From assembly GCF_020736845.1 (NCBI RefSeq), contig NZ_JAFFQR010000112.1, positions 624,218-688,217 of the forward strand: a DNA stretch of 64,000 bases. Reading direction: 5' to 3'. A model generated the notes under the pieces. It did not search any database and was not told the DNA's origin. It worked only from the letters and a program-made list of their open reading frames with translations. This stretch comes from Paenibacillus farraposensis. Lineage in GTDB: Bacteria; Bacillota; Bacilli; Paenibacillales; Paenibacillaceae. Shown piece after piece: positions 52,692 to 60,952 of the stretch (position 1 is its first letter; every line of letters begins with the position of its first letter). The position numbers and the translations under genes were made by a program.

Positions 52692-54876
52692 AATACACAC
52701 TTCCCTTAATACTTTCGCCTTTCTTTGAGGCCGTGCCGAGCATTTTCATCACTCCAGGTAAGAACCACAGGCGCATCCCGTTCCTGACCTCACCCTTGGC
52801 ATACGTTTGCCGCTCAGCAGGATTGACATCTGTATTCAGGCGGATCAGAGCAAGCATACGGGACATTTTTCTTTCATTATTGCTATGAAGCATTAGGAAC
52901 AACCGCAAGTGGTCCTTGTACGTCATTCGGAAATTCAGAAAATCAGACAATGGCACATAGCCCTTTTGCGCCAGCATAAGCATATCTTCAATCGCCTTTT
53001 CTACCCCATATAATAAAGCTGCTGCTAACACGATTAACGGGTTTCCCTTCGAGCTATTTTTGACCAGTCCCTCCATCATACGTATAGCAAGCCTCATAGC
53101 AAAAATCTCACCATAAGCGGAGGCCAGATTACCTGTCGGATTATGGAACCCATACAGGATATACTCAACCTCCTGATTATTTACGTCAAGCTGGTCTCCC
53201 AAAATTTGCGCTGCATTGCCCACATTTTCACCTGATCCGGCTAAATGGCTAAATCGGTTAAAATCCACATAATGGAAGTAAGAAAGGGCGTATTCGTTCT
53301 GGTAAAATTCATCCCCCAGTTGAGTCAGCAAACCGGATGCCACCTCATATAAACCATCCATACGATCCATGGAAGCCCCTGCCGCATCATAAGCATCATA
53401 AGATAAATCAGCGGGGACAGAGCGACTGGATGCAGATTGGTTAAATCCGATACTTTCATTGTAATATTGCTCCAGTTTTTGGAACTTTCCGGCACTTTCT
53501 TTACCTTTAGAAAGAACCTCAATAATTCGATAGGCTTGCTTGAGCTTCTTCTTCGCCTCTTTTTCCATTTTTTTGCGTTCTTTGTCAGGTCCGCGACGCG
53601 AGTCCATCATTCTGGCTTCACTGTCGAGTACATTGACAGGCCCCGACCAAACATACGCATTCAAATACTTGTCCATCTCCTTGAGCGTTGAGGCGACTTC
53701 CTGCTTAAGCATATCTGCATTTAAAAACGGATCTGTATAAAAGGATAACGTTCGGAGCATATTCGAAAGAACGTTGTTAATCACATCAAAATTGGATCTT
53801 TGCTCTTCGATCTCTGCTCCCCATTGCTCAAACTCTGCATCGGAGATCAACAGATCCTCAGCCTTTTGCCGGGCACTTCCGACTGACGGATCAGCATTGG
53901 AACCGCCTCCGCTAGGAGTAGGTGCTGCAGAAATCTCATCATAGCCCGCATTGGCCGCTCTCTGCTTATACTGCACAATGACTTTGTGCATCTCTTCATT
54001 AATCTGCCGGGCCTCATTTAACAACTCCTTGGCTTCCAGAAGCAGCTTATCATGCTCTTCCTCAGCCTGAACCATAGCATTACGAAGGCGGTCAAGCGCT
54101 GATTTCGCTCTCCTTGCATATTTCTCCAGCTGCATGATTTTAACGTCATCCACGCTTTTTTTATGATCCTCATATACATGCACGTAGTGCTTGTATTGGG
54201 CAGCAATATCAGCTGCAACTTCAAGCGGGTCCCAAATATATTGATTGGGAATATATACGCCCCGCTGCTTAATCATCCGCTTGCGAATCTTTTCGATACG
54301 GGCACCGGCCTCGTGCTGCTTCTCCAGCATGTCATCCAGCTTGGTTTCGCGCTGGTCATACAGCTTTTGCAGCCGTTTCAGCACATCAACCGTATGAGAG
54401 GCCTCCTTCATATTTTGAGAGAGCGGTTTCAGCTTTTCGAGCACTTCAAGCGTAAAATCGACAGGAGCTTTATACTTCATCTCTTCACGGATCTGCTCGT
54501 TAAATATGGCATAATGGCCGAGCTCCCTTTCTATTTGCAGCGAACTTGAATCCAGCTTTATATTCATTAGCGGCAGCGTTTCTGTATGTGCTGTACGCTT
54601 GGCGCTGTCATTCAGCACTTTGGCCATGATTAGTTCTTCACCGCCTTTACCATAAGCAAACAGGCCATACTCCTGTTGCAATACCGGATCATAAGCAGAC
54701 ATTACTGAACGAACCGCTGCATGGGCCAGACGTTCGGTTTGCACATGCAGGGCAGCAATTCTTGCATAGTCTATAAAGACAGCAATAAAGCCAAGCATGA
54801 CCGCCAAAATCAAAATTAAGAATACGGTGACAGCACCTGATTCGCGATCCTTTGTGTTCCGTTCTTTTCCAAACAC
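52660..54876 (-). CDS. Large Tad-locus protein with TadE/G-like N-terminus (738 aa)
   Basis: Starts with GTG 54876 after GGGAGG. The N-terminus KDRESGAVTVFLILILAVML is a TadE/TadG-like pilin-type start with a single membrane helix to ~residue 45. Residues ~140-320 and 420-480 are strongly charged and coiled-coil-like (KLYDQRETKLDDMLEKQHEA; KKMEKEAKKKLKQAYRIIEV). The C-terminal part has YGEIFAMRLAIRMMEGLV and further helices. This large type is standard in Firmicute Flp/Tad loci but its role is not known. It overlaps the downstream TadE-like gene. Confidence 0.75.
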   Translation of the reverse strand: MFGKERNTKDRESGAVTVFLILILAVMLGFIAVFIDYARIAALHVQTERLAHAAVRSVMSAYDPVLQQEYGLFAYGKGGEELIMAKVLNDSAKRTAHTETLPLMNIKLDSSSLQIERELGHYAIFNEQIREEMKYKAPVDFTLEVLEKLKPLSQNMKEASHTVDVLKRLQKLYDQRETKLDDMLEKQHEAGARIEKIRKRMIKQRGVYIPNQYIWDPLEVAADIAAQYKHYVHVYEDHKKSVDDVKIMQLEKYARRAKSALDRLRNAMVQAEEEHDKLLLEAKELLNEARQINEEMHKVIVQYKQRAANAGYDEISAAPTPSGGGSNADPSVGSARQKAEDLLISDAEFEQWGAEIEEQRSNFDVINNVLSNMLRTLSFYTDPFLNADMLKQEVASTLKEMDKYLNAYVWSGPVNVLDSEARMMDSRRGPDKERKKMEKEAKKKLKQAYRIIEVLSKGKESAGKFQKLEQYYNESIGFNQSASSRSVPADLSYDAYDAAGASMDRMDGLYEVASGLLTQLGDEFYQNEYALSYFHYVDFNRFSHLAGSGENVGNAAQILGDQLDVNNQEVEYILYGFHNPTGNLASAYGEIFAMRLAIRMMEGLVKNSSKGNPLIVLAAALLYGVEKAIEDMLMLAQKGYVPLSDFLNFRMTYKDHLRLFLMLHSNNERKMSRMLALIRLNTDVNPAERQTYAKGEVRNGMRLWFLPGVMKMLGTASKKGESIKGSVYYVTKTAHFSY

Positions 54877-54908
54877 TTGCTTCCTCCCTATCGCTTCATT
54901 CCCATTCC

Positions 54909-55577
54909 TTACTTAACATTCTGACCATATTGCATTAATACTTGTCCGGCAACTGACGGCTCTACCTTTTCCCCTGTGCCCCTATCCATAAACTTTGCAC
55001 CGTAATACCTCACCATCTCTACTGTACGAATCCATTCCACAGGCTCAACCACACCCGAACTCATTTTCCCCTGTAAATCTGTCTGATCCAGGAACTTGTT
55101 CAATAAAGGCACTTTTACGATCTTATTTAACTCCGTTGTAACCTTACGGTGAACGAAACTGTTCTCATATGTCATATGTCCCTGCATACCCGCAGGCATT
55201 TCGTTTTCGGCATGAGACAACTTCTGAGCAGGCAGTGAGCCTGTATCACTGTCTGTAGGCACCTGTACACTTTCTGAATGATTATTCCCGGCCCAACTAA
55301 ATAAAAAGTCCAGCATGACATCATCCTTCAAACGCCAATATAGCGAATCCCGTTGTCCCTGCGTAAAAGCTCCTGTATGCGGGTCCCTGAAACTGTTATC
55401 CCAACTATAAGCAGCTCTTTCTGATGCGGTAGAAGCAACCTGTATCAGTATGGATTTCTGGTAAATGTACAGGCAGAAAAATAACATCACAAAAATGATC
55501 AATAACAGAGTAGGAAAGACGAGAGATGCTTCCAACGAGAAGCTCCCGTCCTCTTTTTGTGCCAATTTGACCGGCAT
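54909..55577 (-). CDS. TadE-like pseudopilin (222 aa)
   Basis: N-terminus QKEDGSFSLEASLVFPTLLL with a prepilin-like Gly, Glu at +5 and a hydrophobic helix, then an extracellular part. The ATG at 55577 overlaps the stop of the Flp pilin gene (TAATG), showing tight coupling. TadE proteins help prime the Flp pilus. Role inferred from family and locus. Confidence 0.8.
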   Translation of the reverse strand: MPVKLAQKEDGSFSLEASLVFPTLLLIIFVMLFFCLYIYQKSILIQVASTASERAAYSWDNSFRDPHTGAFTQGQRDSLYWRLKDDVMLDFLFSWAGNNHSESVQVPTDSDTGSLPAQKLSHAENEMPAGMQGHMTYENSFVHRKVTTELNKIVKVPLLNKFLDQTDLQGKMSSGVVEPVEWIRTVEMVRYYGAKFMDRGTGEKVEPSVAGQVLMQYGQNVK

Positions 55578-55768
55578 TATGAGTCCATAAAATCGTTGCT
55601 TTTTTTATCTGCCTTTTTCAGCAGGCCTTCTACAATCTTCTTAATCTGATCCTTGAAAATAATTGCCACTGCAATCAAGATTGCAATAATCAAAATCATC
55701 TCCAGCGTACCCAGACCGTCCTCATCCTCGTATAATTTGCGGATACTGCCGGTTCCTAATGTCAACAT
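55577..55768 (-). CDS. Flp-type (type IVb) pilin (63 aa)
   Basis: A small pilin with a charged leader (SIRKLYEDEDG), a prepilin cleavage site G|LGTLE with Glu at +5 and a hydrophobic helix MILIIAILIAVAIIF, followed by a basic tail. After processing it would be ~45 aa. GGAGG lies nine bases before the ATG. It is the major pilin candidate of the Tad system and is processed by the A24 peptidase encoded nearby. Confidence 0.88.
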   Translation of the reverse strand: MLTLGTGSIRKLYEDEDGLGTLEMILIIAILIAVAIIFKDQIKKIVEGLLKKADKKSNDFMDS

Positions 55769-55781
55769 CGTTTCATTCCTC

Positions 55782-56660
55782 CTACATATTCATCATCATT
55801 AAAGCGGGAGCACCCACCAGCACGATCACTGTAAGTAAAATGAGCGCCATCGGGAATACCAGCTTAGATGAAGCCTGCTCCCCTCTTGTCCGACTAATCG
55901 AAGTCCGTTTGCCCCACAACGACTTGGACAGCTCGCGTAACGCGATCACAAAATCACTCCCGCCGCGTCTCATATTCAGCAATATCGTCGTCGTAAATAC
56001 CGTCATCTCCTGAATGCCGCAGCGTTTGCTTAAATGCTCAAATGACTGTTGAAAGGAATAGCCGCTTTGCCACTCCCCTATCGTCTGACGGAGTTCCCGG
56101 TACAAGGGATGCACCGTATCCGTCCCTTTACGCTCTACACAATGAAGCAAAGCCCGTTGTACCGTCTCGCCTGCACCAACTAAAAGCATTATTTTATTCA
56201 ACAATTCAGGCAATTCCATCAGAATTTGCTGATCCCTCTTCTGTACTTTTCCGTATAAATCCTTGACCAGCGCAACTGGAACTAGAACGCCGAATCCCAA
56301 ACCAATTACCAGCACACTCGTGTCTCCGCCCATCAACAGTGAGATTAGAGCTCCACCAGCAGCCGTTATATATCCGTAACCCAGCATTTCCGCGAGAAAA
56401 AGCATCGTTTTTTCTCCGCTATTTCGCATACCATACAGTTTTTGCACTGAACGCTGGAGCTTGAATATCAACACAGGCAGTCTATGAGTAGCACGCGAAA
56501 CATGAATCATATGAATAAAAGGAACCGAAAGTCTTTGCAGCCGCAATCCTTCCAGCTTCAGATGGCGATAATGTGCATACTGAGCATCGTACATCCGGTT
56601 CAGCACCACCCAACCTCCCACTTGCAGAACCAGCATGACCAGACAAACCAACATCACCAT
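55782..56660 (-). CDS. tadC: TadC-like type II secretion F-domain protein (292 aa)
   Basis: Inner-membrane platform protein with a T2SSF domain near residues 150-260 (LMELPELLNKIMLLVGAGET, FEHLSKRCGIQEMTVFTTTI, GSDFVIALRELSKSLWGKRT) and about three to four membrane helices. ATG 56660 follows AGGAG; the frame to 56669 adds three residues. It is co-transcribed with tadB directly upstream, the usual pair. Confidence 0.88.
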   Translation of the reverse strand: MVMLVCLVMLVLQVGGWVVLNRMYDAQYAHYRHLKLEGLRLQRLSVPFIHMIHVSRATHRLPVLIFKLQRSVQKLYGMRNSGEKTMLFLAEMLGYGYITAAGGALISLLMGGDTSVLVIGLGFGVLVPVALVKDLYGKVQKRDQQILMELPELLNKIMLLVGAGETVQRALLHCVERKGTDTVHPLYRELRQTIGEWQSGYSFQQSFEHLSKRCGIQEMTVFTTTILLNMRRGGSDFVIALRELSKSLWGKRTSISRTRGEQASSKLVFPMALILLTVIVLVGAPALMMMNM

Positions 56661-56672
56661 GGCTATCACTCC

Positions 56673-57470
56673 TTACACTTCAATCTTCATAATGGAATTG
56701 ATCCACACGAGACAGCCGCCAAGCACCAGCAGACAAAAGGTGGACAGGATCATCCCTGTACCGCTGTATAACGGCATCATGTAGTCTCCTGCAGTCATTG
56801 TCATAAATAGGACAAATAAAAAAGGCGCCGCAAACATAACTCTCGATTCAAAACGCTTCTGCGCAATCATCACACTGATCTCCTGCTGGATTTCCAGCTT
56901 CTCTCCAATGACATTTGAAGCCCGGCGCACGACCTCCACCAGATCACCTCCGGTTCGTTTACAAGCCGCAAATACATCCGAAAAATTCGTAATATCCTCA
57001 ATCTGCGCCCGGCGGGCCAAATCCTGCAAAGCGTCCTCCACGGGCTGACCAATTTCAAGACAGGCTGTAATAATGCCAAATTCAAAAATCAGATCATGAT
57101 CTCCATCCGGACTAAGCAATCTCAAATCCTCCACAGCCTCACGAAAAGCATTCTCAACCGACCTTCCTGCCGAAAGAGAAGAAGAGAGCGAGTACAAAGC
57201 CTGCTTGAATTGGATGCTTAGAACGGATCTGCGCCGTTGCAGCAAAAATTGCCTGAAATAACGAGGCATTGCCAAAGCCCCTGCAGCACAAAGCAGCGAT
57301 ATTATCCATTGGTGATAAAATAAATAGCCGATTATTGCGAATAGGACACCACTCAAAATAACGCACATACTTTTTTGTATCGTCGATAAGGTATATACCG
57401 TATAAACGGGTAGAGAAGTAACCTGACGGGATGCTTGCTCCGGCCTCACAACCGATATTCCTGTCTTCAT
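56673..57470 (-). CDS. tadB: TadB-like type II secretion F-domain protein (265 aa)
   Basis: Inner-membrane platform protein with a T2SSF domain (LYSLSSSLSAGRSVENAFRE, IGQPVEDALQDLARRAQIED, FSDVFAACKRTGGDLVEVVR) and membrane helices near residues 35-75 and at the C-terminus. The ATG overlaps the stop of the cpaF remnant. With TadC it would form the platform on which the CpaF ATPase acts; the ATPase is truncated here. Confidence 0.88.
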   Translation of the reverse strand: MKTGISVVRPEQASRQVTSLPVYTVYTLSTIQKSMCVILSGVLFAIIGYLFYHQWIISLLCAAGALAMPRYFRQFLLQRRRSVLSIQFKQALYSLSSSLSAGRSVENAFREAVEDLRLLSPDGDHDLIFEFGIITACLEIGQPVEDALQDLARRAQIEDITNFSDVFAACKRTGGDLVEVVRRASNVIGEKLEIQQEISVMIAQKRFESRVMFAAPFLFVLFMTMTAGDYMMPLYSGTGMILSTFCLLVLGGCLVWINSIMKIEV

Positions 57471-57835
57471 ACCGATACTTCCCTCCTGTGCCAGCCTTCC
57501 GGCTTTATCCCGGCCATTTGCAGCTTCAAGGTGTGCTGCAGGCCTTCACCACAACGTTCCAATCCTCCTATGATTTGCCCTTTACTTTCTCCGTGTTCTT
57601 GAAAGCGATAGAGCGGATTAAGCGCCACTTCGCCATTTTGAAAACCAATCACTTCACTGATTTCCAGCACCCGTCTGGATTTGTCACGCAACCGGGACAG
57701 ATGCACAAATATATCAATGGCCGAGCTGATCTGCTGCCGTACTACACCTAGCGGAAGCTCAGCCCCGCTGAGCACCATCGTTTCCAGTCTGCTGACCATA
57801 TCGCGGATATTATTCGCATGACCGGTTGATAACGA
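57467..57835 (-). pseudogene. cpaF: Truncated CpaF/TadA secretion ATPase (C-terminal ~122 codons)
   Basis: The frame encodes SLSTGHANNIRDMVSRLETM, ...RQQISSAIDIFVHLSRLRDK and RRVLEISEVIG, the C-terminal part of the Tad ATPase, including the His-box end. It has no start and the similarity stops at the serine codon near 57,835, where intact homologues continue upstream for ~300 residues with the Walker motifs. Beyond it the sequence is AT-rich and unrelated. The Tad pilus encoded here should be inactive unless the rest of cpaF is restored by excision. Confidence 0.8.
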
Positions 57836-57857
57836 CCTTTCTAATACAAAATGGTAT

Positions 57858-57887
57858 TAAAAAAACGCCCCGATTTTGGGGCGTTTT
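57858..57887. terminator. Terminator of the 86-aa gene
   Basis: CGCCCC pairs with GGGGCG around loop GATTTT (plus strand), with a T-run of seven on the minus strand and TTTT on plus. It ends the 86-aa gene just inside the element. Confidence 0.8.
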
Positions 57888-57893
57888 ACTTCA

Positions 57894-58154
57894 TTACCTT
57901 TTACTTGTATAGATAAGATTTAGTGCATCTTCAAATCCAAACCTATAGCATTTGTCTGCATAGTTAATGCTATTCTGAATTAATGCATCTTCTAACTTGA
58001 GTATTAAGGCCCTACTGTTATTTGGTAAAACCTCTTTCAGCTTTTTGAGAATTTCATTAAACTCTTCATTCAACTGAAATGTCTGTTCCTCGCATAAACC
58101 TATTACCTCTTGCACTCTTTTCTCGATTGCTGGTTCTATCCAAGTTTCGATCAT
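57894..58154 (-). CDS. Hypothetical helical protein (86 aa)
   Basis: An acidic, all-helical protein (EPAIEKRVQEVIGLCEEQTF, LNEEFNEILKKLKEVLPNNS, ending FGFEDALNLIYTSKR). AGGAGATG precedes the ATG. No family assigned with confidence. Small helical proteins of this kind are common in Bacillales phages near yolD. It is the last gene of the element before the cpaF junction. Confidence 0.6.
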   Translation of the reverse strand: MIETWIEPAIEKRVQEVIGLCEEQTFQLNEEFNEILKKLKEVLPNNSRALILKLEDALIQNSINYADKCYRFGFEDALNLIYTSKR

Positions 58155-58176
58155 CTACTCATCTCCTAAGAAGCAA

Positions 58177-58205
58177 TTGATAAAAAGACAAATAACCTGT
58201 ATACT
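58177..58205 (+). promoter_or_regulatory. Strong sigma-A promoter for a small RNA
   Basis: TTGATA, 17-bp spacer, TATACT. It points to the plus strand, away from the divergent 86-aa gene. No ORF with an SD follows before the terminator at 58271-58297. Confidence 0.7.
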
Positions 58206-58211
58206 CACGAT

Positions 58212-58297
58212 GAATTATTTTGACGTGGGACTGATTTGGCATCCCTGCCAGGATAGCCAACCCACATTAAGCGCCTCTCTTTGGGAGGCGTTTTTTT
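58212..58297 (+). ncRNA. Candidate ~86-nt structured small RNA
   Basis: Between a strong promoter and a terminator (CGCCTC/GAGGCG stem, then TTTTTTT) lies an 86-nt segment that folds: GTGGG pairs with CCCAC around TGGC/GCCA. It has no SD. An ATG near 58210 opens 42 codons but lacks a site. It may act on the Agr-like or other element genes. No Rfam-like family is recognised. Confidence 0.55.
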
Positions 58298-58444
58298 CAC
58301 ATCCTTCCACATATTTGATAAACAACTATCCTTGCTAAAACGTACCACATACACCGCGCGAAATTTGTCGAAACATGTCTACGGATTCGTTTGGGCTTTC
58401 CTAGGGTGAATTTATGTTGACTTTCGGTGTAATATATGATAATA

Positions 58445-58463
58445 GCCCGACCAAAGGCCGGGC
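58445..58463. terminator. GC-rich hairpin after the LytTR gene
   Basis: GCCCG pairs with CGGGC with an inner GACC/GGCC part. The minus-strand flank TATTATCAT has few consecutive T, so termination of the LytTR transcript is only probable. Confidence 0.4.
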
Positions 58464-58471
58464 GTGTTTGT

Positions 58472-59185
58472 TCAGATATATTTTTTAAGCCTCTTGTATT
58501 TATCGTTCGAAATCGGACAAGTATAGTCCGAATCCTTGAAAAGTACAGTTACCCCATAGGGCTTTACATCAAATCCAGAAACTTTGTCTAAATTTATAAG
58601 ATTACCTTGTGTTGCAGGATACAAATGCGGAAAAGCTGCTTTACACTCCGCAATAGTAAGTCCCACGACAAACGCGCCTGCAGAAAAATGGAACCTTGGT
58701 ACGTAGTAGTTCTTTTTCGGTACAACCATATCCGTGAATAGGATATCTTTAGCTGGGAGCAGACTCGATTTTCCCCCTTTGACATGAGGGGTAGCAAAAA
58801 TGTACCTTCTGTCATCTTCGAGGCATTTAGCCTGCTCAATGTAATGTTCAAAATTGGGTAAAGAAGCTTTATTCGCTGTGCTCATATCACTACCATTAAA
58901 AAAAATCCGCCCACCAAAGTCACCTGTATCTATCGTAGACACTCTTTTCAGATTAACAAGTACACCTACATCTGCACCAGCAAAATCAGGAAACCCGCTA
59001 ACCACTTCCTTATGTGTGGTGGGGACTGTGAAGGTGCCTGTCGCGGTATAGAAAAGTGGTATTTCATAATTACTTTTAGGAAACCACCTTTCTATACCTA
59101 TTATATCGCGCTCAAAAAACGAATATTGTGTTCCAAATAATCCATCTTGTATGATCTCGGTTGCAAAAATCTCTTTGTTGTCCAT
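58472..59185 (-). CDS. Tandem LytTR-like DNA-binding protein without receiver domain (237 aa)
   Basis: Two homologous halves align: TGTFTVPTTHKEVV...GVLVNLKRVSTID...FGGRIFFNGSDM (about residues 45-115) and AGAFVVGLTIAECK...GNLINLDKVSGFD...YGVTVLFKDSDY (about 160-235). Each has the LytTR pattern LVNL-x3-V followed by a beta hairpin and a C-terminal YI helix. There is no CheY-like receiver. ATG 59185 is assumed; the SD is weak. It follows agrB and the AgrD-like peptide gene and is likely the module's output regulator. Confidence 0.7.
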   Translation of the reverse strand: MDNKEIFATEIIQDGLFGTQYSFFERDIIGIERWFPKSNYEIPLFYTATGTFTVPTTHKEVVSGFPDFAGADVGVLVNLKRVSTIDTGDFGGRIFFNGSDMSTANKASLPNFEHYIEQAKCLEDDRRYIFATPHVKGGKSSLLPAKDILFTDMVVPKKNYYVPRFHFSAGAFVVGLTIAECKAAFPHLYPATQGNLINLDKVSGFDVKPYGVTVLFKDSDYTCPISNDKYKRLKKYI

Positions 59186-59196
59186 ACAACACAAAT

Positions 59197-59328
59197 TTAT
59201 CTTTCTTTAGATTTTAGTAATTCTTGTGGTGTTTTAACAGTGCCGGCGATGAGCTTACGACCTTTGGCATATCCTTTTGCTTCAGACACCAACAATTTTG
59301 ACAGCGTGCGTGCTATTGTTTTCTTCAT
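59197..59328 (-). CDS. AgrD-like small peptide precursor without Cys (43 aa)
   Basis: The ATG at 59328 follows AAGGAGGTG, which is inside the end of agrB. The peptide MKKTIARTLSKLLVSEAKGY... has an amphipathic basic N-terminal helix and a C-terminal TPQELLKSKER tail, like the PxEL charged tail of AgrD. The expected Cys (or Ser) that forms the thiolactone/lactone ring is absent; the segment before the tail is KLIAGTVK, with Thr as the only possible hydroxyl. It is either a divergent precursor or an inactive one. Confidence 0.55.
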   Translation of the reverse strand: MKKTIARTLSKLLVSEAKGYAKGRKLIAGTVKTPQELLKSKER

Positions 59329-59332
59329 ATGT

Positions 59333-59845
59333 TTATTCACCTCCTTGTGGTAGTAATGTTATGGCTTGCAGCATAAAGGATAATGCAATTACCGGAGATA
59401 GTATTAAAAAATTGACTATAATTATAGCAAGTGATATCCACTTAAGATAAGGGTCAAAACATGATGGATTTACTTCTTCGAAAAATTTCGGCGCTTTCCA
59501 GAGGATTATTACCCCAGAAAGTGCTGTTAGCATTATTGTAAACTCCTTATTAACAGGTATTAAAGGCAAAGCAGCAAATACCACTGCACATAATATAGCG
59601 CAGACCATAAGAGATTTTAGATGTACCCCGCCGGAAAAACGTCTTAATGCAGCGAATGCTATAATGGCGAGCAGTGCCTCAAAAAAATGACCCAGTATAA
59701 AACCCAAAAGACCAGTGAGTATAAGACATAAATACCAGTTTAGCTTTATCGCAATAGCATAGGTTAATACCTCAGCACTCCCTGGTCCATATGGATCAGT
59801 CTTTTTTATTTCGTTCGCGATATGCCTCGATAGCATCCATAGCAT
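59333..59845 (-). CDS. agrB: AgrB-like peptide-processing membrane endopeptidase (170 aa)
   Basis: Matches the AgrB family by length, five to six membrane segments and the catalytic pair: RRFSGGVHLKSLMVC, with His and Cys seven residues apart as in S. aureus AgrB (H77, C84). AgrB cleaves and cyclises AgrD. ATG 59845 follows AGGAAGG; it overlaps the sensor gene. The stop overlaps the SD of the AgrD-like gene, so the two are coupled. Confidence 0.85.
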   Translation of the reverse strand: MLWMLSRHIANEIKKTDPYGPGSAEVLTYAIAIKLNWYLCLILTGLLGFILGHFFEALLAIIAFAALRRFSGGVHLKSLMVCAILCAVVFAALPLIPVNKEFTIMLTALSGVIILWKAPKFFEEVNPSCFDPYLKWISLAIIIVNFLILSPVIALSFMLQAITLLPQGGE

Positions 59846-60512
59846 CTTTAGCATCCTTCCTTTTTGAGAACAAGTAAGAGATTGTGAAAGTAAACAGTGA
59901 TACTATGAGAAGTCCTAAAGGATTCACATTTGCCAAAAGAAAAACAGCCGATACGATAGTCACCGTAGAGATAAGTGTGACAATTACATATTGCATGTTT
60001 GGGCTTTCTGAAAAGTTAGTGGGTGAAAAAAAATCATGGGGAGGATCGGCGATAAACGAAAATCCACGGCCCGTAAACTTTAGAAAAAAAGAAATTGTAT
60101 ATAACATAACTATTGATGAAGCTTGAAGCAGCGATATTTGGACCCCAGTAGATTGCTTGAACACATCAACCTGCAGCAAACCTAAGATATCGTAGCAGTA
60201 GTATATCAACATTTGGAGCATAGCATATGCACTTAAACTAGCTCCCCACATAAATGACGCTAGATGCATCCTTATCCCAAAGACATAGCGAGAGAACAAT
60301 ACATAAATCACGTACTGTAACGGCAAATCAATCACAGATAGGTTGAAAACCACCCTCATTAAATAAGAAAAAAAGGTCATACATATTACAAGAATCGCGA
60401 CCTGTTTAAAATGCCATCGCTTTAACGGCAACATATAGAGCTTTAAAGTGAACAAAATTATACCCAACCCTTCCAGCACGCTAAGCACTAGAAAACCTAC
60501 TTTTGTTAACAC
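59796..60512 (-). CDS. AgrC-like polytopic membrane sensor lacking a histidine kinase (238 aa)
   Basis: Begins with GTG 60512 after AAGGTGG. It has about seven membrane segments (VGFLVLSVLEGLGIILFTLK, QVAILVICMTFFSYLM, MLQMLIYYCYDILGLL, YVIVTLISTVTIVSAVFLLA) as in AgrC/FsrC sensor domains, then ends after a short charged tail DAKDAMDAIEAYRERNKKD. No H-box, DHp or HATPase domain follows in any frame. It overlaps agrB by ~50 bases. How it signals to a LytTR protein without a receiver is not clear. Confidence 0.7.
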   Translation of the reverse strand: MLTKVGFLVLSVLEGLGIILFTLKLYMLPLKRWHFKQVAILVICMTFFSYLMRVVFNLSVIDLPLQYVIYVLFSRYVFGIRMHLASFMWGASLSAYAMLQMLIYYCYDILGLLQVDVFKQSTGVQISLLQASSIVMLYTISFFLKFTGRGFSFIADPPHDFFSPTNFSESPNMQYVIVTLISTVTIVSAVFLLANVNPLGLLIVSLFTFTISYLFSKRKDAKDAMDAIEAYRERNKKD

Positions 60513-60542
60513 AATGCACCACCTTACTGTCAATATATCCTT

Positions 60543-60570
60543 ATTATAAGGCGGCATGAGGCGTAAGCAA
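60543..60570 (-). promoter_or_regulatory. Promoter of the Agr-like operon
   Basis: On the minus strand TTGCTT, 16-bp spacer, TATAAT, ~30 bp before the GTG of the sensor gene. Read-through from the SOS-type yolD promoter upstream is also possible because no terminator is visible between them. Confidence 0.6.
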
Positions 60571-60587
60571 GTGATTTAATAAAGAAA

Positions 60588-60923
60588 CTATACATTTGTC
60601 GATATAATATCCTCCAGCTTAATCCAACTAAAATCATCCTCGCCGCGAGACAGCTTTACTTCCCTATGCCCGGTGTTAATTGACGTAACTACACCTACTA
60701 TAGTTATATCGTCAAACGGATCAAATACAGTAACCGTGACCTCTGTACGGCGATTGTATGAGTCTATAAGTGCTCTCTCAATCAAGCGCGTTTCCTGGTC
60801 ATCAAGTTCCGGCTTGCTGCGCCGCTGTTCCTCTTTCATAAGACGCAATATACCCTCTCTATGTTCAGGCAAAATTATGCGTGAGCTTTCCCAAAAGCCG
60901 TTGTCTTCAAGTTTCTTCCCCAT
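60588..60923 (-). CDS. yolD: YolD-like protein (111 aa)
   Basis: A small protein of the YolD-like family: ILPEHREGILRLMKEEQRRS, PELDDQETRLIERALIDSYN and VTVTVFDPFDDITIVGVVTS. YolD-type genes are usually paired with a Y-family DNA polymerase (UvrX/YqjW) under LexA; no polymerase gene follows here. GGAGG precedes the ATG. It is preceded by a promoter with a LexA box in the spacer, so it is DNA-damage-induced by inference. Confidence 0.85.
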   Translation of the reverse strand: MGKKLEDNGFWESSRIILPEHREGILRLMKEEQRRSKPELDDQETRLIERALIDSYNRRTEVTVTVFDPFDDITIVGVVTSINTGHREVKLSRGEDDFSWIKLEDIISTNV

Positions 60924-60952
60924 GGTGTAACCTCCTGATGTGTTATGTACCG

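Noticed and set aside
58210..58338. 42-codon ORF starting inside the small RNA candidate
   Set aside because: Its ATG lies at the expected transcript start with no SD, and the frame runs through the terminator; treated as non-coding.
58412..58450. Plus-strand TTGACT...TAATAG promoter-like sequence after the LytTR gene
   Set aside because: It is followed immediately by a hairpin, leaving no meaningful transcript; low evidence.
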